From positions 1-36,510 of the forward strand of contig JBMHDV010000015.1 in the NCBI GenBank assembly GCA_049889215.1: DNA of 36,510 nucleotides, given 5' to 3'. Shown here one piece after another: positions 34,499 through 36,510 of the stretch. Origin of the DNA: UBA817 sp049889215 (GTDB taxonomy: Bacteria; Margulisbacteria; Marinamargulisbacteria; UBA817). The position numbers were made by a program, and so were the translations under genes. The notes under the pieces are model-generated. The model ran no database searches and was not told the origin of the DNA. It was given only the letters and a program-made list of their open reading frames with translations. How positions within the stretch are numbered: the stretch's first letter is position 1; each line of letters begins with the position of its first letter.

Positions 34499-34982
34499 CG
34501 AATCAAAACCGTTTCGACCGGACCAACTGAAAGCCAACACCCTACGGCGCCACTTTAATGTGCCAACCAATGGCATGGTGGCCTTTGTAAATACAGATTC
34601 ACCAGACACCTTGACCTTTATTTTCGAACGACAATGCCCACCCGAAGCCTTGGCCTGTTACAACAAACTATTTTTATTAAGCGTTCAAGCGGCCTTTCCA
34701 GGCATTTTTGAAGATGATGGCCGCACCTTGGTATTGCAAGGCATCCCGATGGCCGGGGTATTTTACTACTTTACCAAACGCCAAAGCCTGTTTATGTTAA
34801 GCATCTTTATTCGTACCCATAACAGCACCCCAGTGGTCGGGCATTCTAAAATCCAACCCAAAGATTTCGCCCTTGGCGTGTTAAATCAATTCAAACAATA
34901 CAGCCTGGATGTGGCCAACACACTTAAACTGTGTGAACCTACTCATGATTCTCAGGTTCAATCCCCAGTGTCTTCAACCTAG
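34470..34982 (+). CDS. Hypothetical protein downstream of lgt
   Basis: Not recognised. 170 aa from ATG 34470, which follows a GGGAGGAG run by about 9 nt; a longer in-frame start at 34449 has no such support. The protein is soluble and of mixed character, with no signal peptide. Short motifs include FVNTDSPDTLTFIFERQCPP, QGIPMAGVFYYFTKRQ and FALGVLNQFKQYSLD. Its start lies inside lgt (29-nt overlap), so it is co-transcribed. Its last 44 nt overlap the 3' end of the kinase-like gene on the other strand. A second copy of its final ~75 coding bases, with a different ending, lies at 36372-36464. Confidence 0.65.
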   Translation: MAAINTYFINESKPFRPDQLKANTLRRHFNVPTNGMVAFVNTDSPDTLTFIFERQCPPEALACYNKLFLLSVQAAFPGIFEDDGRTLVLQGIPMAGVFYYFTKRQSLFMLSIFIRTHNSTPVVGHSKIQPKDFALGVLNQFKQYSLDVANTLKLCEPTHDSQVQSPVSST

Positions 34983-35007
34983 CCTGTAAGTCCTTGCCAT
35001 ATAAATT
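34866..35007. repeat. Direct repeat, copy 1: junction of hypothetical and kinase-like 3' ends
   Basis: Matches 36372-36510 in the same orientation. The first 78 nt (34866-34943) have one mismatch to 36372-36449. A divergent stretch with a 3-nt length difference follows, then 47 nt with four mismatches. The offset is 1506 nt, then 1503 nt. The copy covers the ends of both convergent genes. Confidence 0.95.
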
Positions 35008-36291
35008 ATCACCGCCAAAATATTTACTTTTATTAGCAGTATTAGTACCAGTCATATCCAACAACAATTGTTTTAACTCTGGTTCAACATCATTAAGGGA
35101 CTCTATTCTTTCTCGAGTTGTCATAATCATGTTTCGTAATTGATTTGATGACGATCCTTCTTCTAATCTATATTTATCGTCTTGATTGATTAAATTTTTC
35201 CCGGTATAAACTTCATAAATCGATACAGCAGCAGCAAACGCATCTTGTCGCTGCTTACCCTCAAATGTTCCGAATTCATCACTATGTATCCATTGATAAA
35301 AACTAACCTTCCCAGGAGTATGAATACTTCCATACCAGTCCCAGTCATCTCCATCCTTTTTTTTGACAAGCGAACCATGATCAATCGAATTGCCGTGTCT
35401 ATCCAAATTTTTTATCTTAATGTCAGAATGAGCAGCGTCTTCGTTAGCAAGAGTAGCCACCAATCGTAATACCCCGTTTTTAAAATTCTCTTTTTCTTCT
35501 TGTGATGTCTCTTTAGAAATTGCTAAATCAAATGCCTCTTCTACTTTTACAGCCAACCCCAATGTTTTATTTTTTTCAAACCAGGTCTTATTTTTGGCGT
35601 CGCTAGGGCCCGCATGCCTTCTTGCTTTTACTGACATAAATTTTGACCCAATACACACCTTGCTTAACGCTTTATTATCATCAAGCAACTGTTGTACATT
35701 AATGTCTTCTTTAGCCTTACTATCTTGAGCCGTTAAAGCAAACTTTTGTGAAACAATGTCTCCATTGTCGCCCTCATACATCAAAACAGCCTCCTGCACA
35801 AATTTAAACGACCCTGCCCCTAACGCACCCGTTCCCTTTTTTGCGTTTCCGTATTCATCAAACCTTCGTTGACGACCACCATGCCCCGTCTTTTTTAATA
35901 TAACAGCCTCTTTTTGCTTACCATTCACAGTAATGGTTATTGGGTGCTTGGTGTATTTTTGACCATTCACTGTAACTTTTTCTCTACCTTTTTTATATTG
36001 ACTTGCATCTGTTATTGATATGCTTTGTAGATCTTGGGCTGTCATTTCATTCGATGTTGTAAATCTTTGAAGAAGATTATGATTGTTAATTTTTGACATT
36101 ATTGCGGAATTCAACTTATTGGAGGATTTAGATGTACCAAAACTTATCATTGTTTTAAAAATACTGAACAAAATATTTTGTTGTTTATTAGCAACTTTTG
36201 TACCAACACCACCTAATTCATTTCCTTGTTGTTTTGAACTTACACGTGCGGCACTAACTGTAGAGCTTGATTTAATCCCATGAAGATCCAT
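34939..36291 (-). CDS. Divergent protein-kinase-like protein, candidate effector
   Basis: 450 aa from ATG 36291, which has AGGAGG 5 nt upstream; a GTG 15 nt earlier would place this RBS inside the gene. The first ~95 residues are Ser/Asn/Lys-rich with no signal peptide. The rest follows the protein kinase fold: a Gly-rich loop GALGAGSFKFVQEAV (from residue 155), then KFALTA as the beta-3 strand, AAHSDIKIKN at 286-295 as the HxDxKxxN catalytic loop (His288, Asp290, Lys292, Asn295), and IDHG (Asp304) in place of DFG. RQDAFAAAVSIYEVYTGKN (from about 348) is helix F. The beta-3 lysine is not in its usual place, so activity is uncertain. Not close to bacterial PASTA kinases; a host-directed or toxin role is inference. 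A tandem paralogue follows at 36448. Confidence 0.75.
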   Translation of the reverse strand: MDLHGIKSSSTVSAARVSSKQQGNELGGVGTKVANKQQNILFSIFKTMISFGTSKSSNKLNSAIMSKINNHNLLQRFTTSNEMTAQDLQSISITDASQYKKGREKVTVNGQKYTKHPITITVNGKQKEAVILKKTGHGGRQRRFDEYGNAKKGTGALGAGSFKFVQEAVLMYEGDNGDIVSQKFALTAQDSKAKEDINVQQLLDDNKALSKVCIGSKFMSVKARRHAGPSDAKNKTWFEKNKTLGLAVKVEEAFDLAISKETSQEEKENFKNGVLRLVATLANEDAAHSDIKIKNLDRHGNSIDHGSLVKKKDGDDWDWYGSIHTPGKVSFYQWIHSDEFGTFEGKQRQDAFAAAVSIYEVYTGKNLINQDDKYRLEEGSSSNQLRNMIMTTRERIESLNDVEPELKQLLLDMTGTNTANKSKYFGGDNLYGKDLQARLKTLGIEPENHE

Positions 36292-36294
36292 ATA

Positions 36295-36315
36295 CCCCTC
36301 CTGCACTTAACTATA
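36295..36315 (-). promoter_or_regulatory. Promoter -10 and RBS of the kinase-like gene
   Basis: TATAGT on the minus strand (36310-36315) is followed by a short leader with AGGAGGGG (36295-36302) just before ATG 36291. It lies inside the duplicated unit, so each copy would carry its own promoter. The -35 is weak. Confidence 0.45.
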
Positions 36316-36371
36316 CCCAAAAGCCAGCACCTTTAAACATGATTCAGCATGGCATGCGCCCACTTAACAAG

Positions 36372-36464
36372 TTCGCCCTTGGCGTGTTAAATCAATTCAA
36401 ACAATACAGCCTGGATGTGGCCAACACACTTAAACTGTGTGAGCCTACTAAGTCGCAGGGTTAA
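36372..36464 (+). pseudogene. Detached 3' fragment of the lgt-linked hypothetical gene
   Basis: In frame it reads FALGVLNQFKQYSLDVANTL and on to KLCEPTKSQG and a TAA stop at 36462-36464. The first 26 codons match the gene at 34470 with one synonymous difference, after which the ending differs. There is no start codon or upstream gene body, so it is a duplicated tail, not a gene. Confidence 0.85.
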
Positions 36465-36510
36465 TCCCCAGCGTCTTCAACCTAGCCTGTAATGTCTTGC
36501 CATATAAATT
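36448..36510 (-). CDS. Second kinase-like paralogue, 3' end only (partial)
   Basis: The minus strand from the window edge reads NLYGKTLQARLKTLGINPAT then TAG at 36448-36450. The complete neighbour ends NLYGKDLQARLKTLGIEPENHE, so this is the C-terminus of a paralogue whose body lies beyond the window. Confidence 0.8.
   Translation of the reverse strand, partial: NLYGKTLQARLKTLGINPAT

Larger units (their letters stand above)
36372..36510. repeat. Direct repeat, copy 2: seam of a tandem duplication, runs off the window
   Basis: Second copy of 34866-35007. Its left edge is sharp: identity begins at 36372 and the base before it differs. Identity continues to the last base of the window, so the full unit (about 1.5 kb) probably extends to the right. 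Confidence 0.95.

Noticed and set aside
36291..36371. IS element or attachment site as cause of the right-edge duplication
   Set aside because: No transposase, terminal inverted repeats or integrase are present; the structure is explained by a simple tandem duplication.
1..36510. tRNA, rRNA, CRISPR array or prophage
   Set aside because: The intergenic gaps are short and were read through without finding tRNA-like folds, regularly spaced repeats or phage genes.

Overview
The window reads as a compact, AT-leaning bacterial chromosome segment. It carries mostly housekeeping operons, with a few unfamiliar accessory genes in the seams between them. The downstream order nusA-infB-rbfA-nrnA-like-truB-ribF, with a DHH phosphoesterase between rbfA and truB, resembles Firmicutes, Cyanobacteria and related lineages rather than Proteobacteria. 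So do GatCAB, a DUF5665-like protein and an SLH/LysM envelope protein. FliHIJ indicates a flagellum or at least its export ATPase. My best guess is a flagellated, probably diderm lineage of candidate-phylum type, for example Margulisbacteria. This is low-confidence inference from gene order and domain content, not a phylogeny.

Layout, left to right. 37-1329 is homoserine dehydrogenase (-). 1487-2917 (+) is an ankyrin-like plus methyltransferase-like protein, convergent with a soluble histidine-kinase-like ATPase (3036-3815, -) whose 5' end is frameshifted at an A8 run. 3910-6132 is ftsK (-). 6217-6546 (+) is a small coiled-coil, tail-anchored protein. 6523-11015 (-) is an operon hpf-gap-pgk-DUF5665-like-lspA-rluD. 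11167-11913 (+) is a GlmU-type uridylyltransferase without an acetyltransferase domain. 11914-12633 (-) is a Nif3-like protein. 12683-17869 (-) is gatC-gatA-gatB-ftsL-ftsI, and 17902-22797 (-) is dnaE-hisE-SLH/LysM protein. 22907-23767 (+) is a Cys-rich exported protein, and 23790-24728 (-) is a glutathionyl-hydroquinone-reductase-like GST. 24962-31104 (+) is nusA-infB-rbfA-nrnA-truB-ribF, convergent with fliH-fliI-fliJ (33648-31077, -). lgt and a hypothetical gene (33701-34982, +) follow. At the right edge is a tandemly duplicated, divergent protein-kinase-like gene: one complete copy (34939-36291, -) and the 3' tip of a second (36448-36510, -).

Genes inside operons are packed tightly, many joined by ATGA, TAATG or longer overlaps. 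Several convergent pairs abut or overlap at their 3' ends, leaving no room for ordinary terminators. Many operon-leading genes have a clear -10 hexamer 6-8 nt before the start codon, which suggests leaderless mRNAs. Three of the accessory genes (1487, 22907, 36291) instead have good Shine-Dalgarno sequences.

There is no stretch over 300 nt without a gene; the longest gap is 24729-24961. I found no tRNA, rRNA, CRISPR array or transposase. The most notable material is accessory: the duplicated kinase-like locus, which carries a copy of its neighbour's gene end at the seam, the ANK/methyltransferase-like protein and the frameshifted GHKL ATPase.
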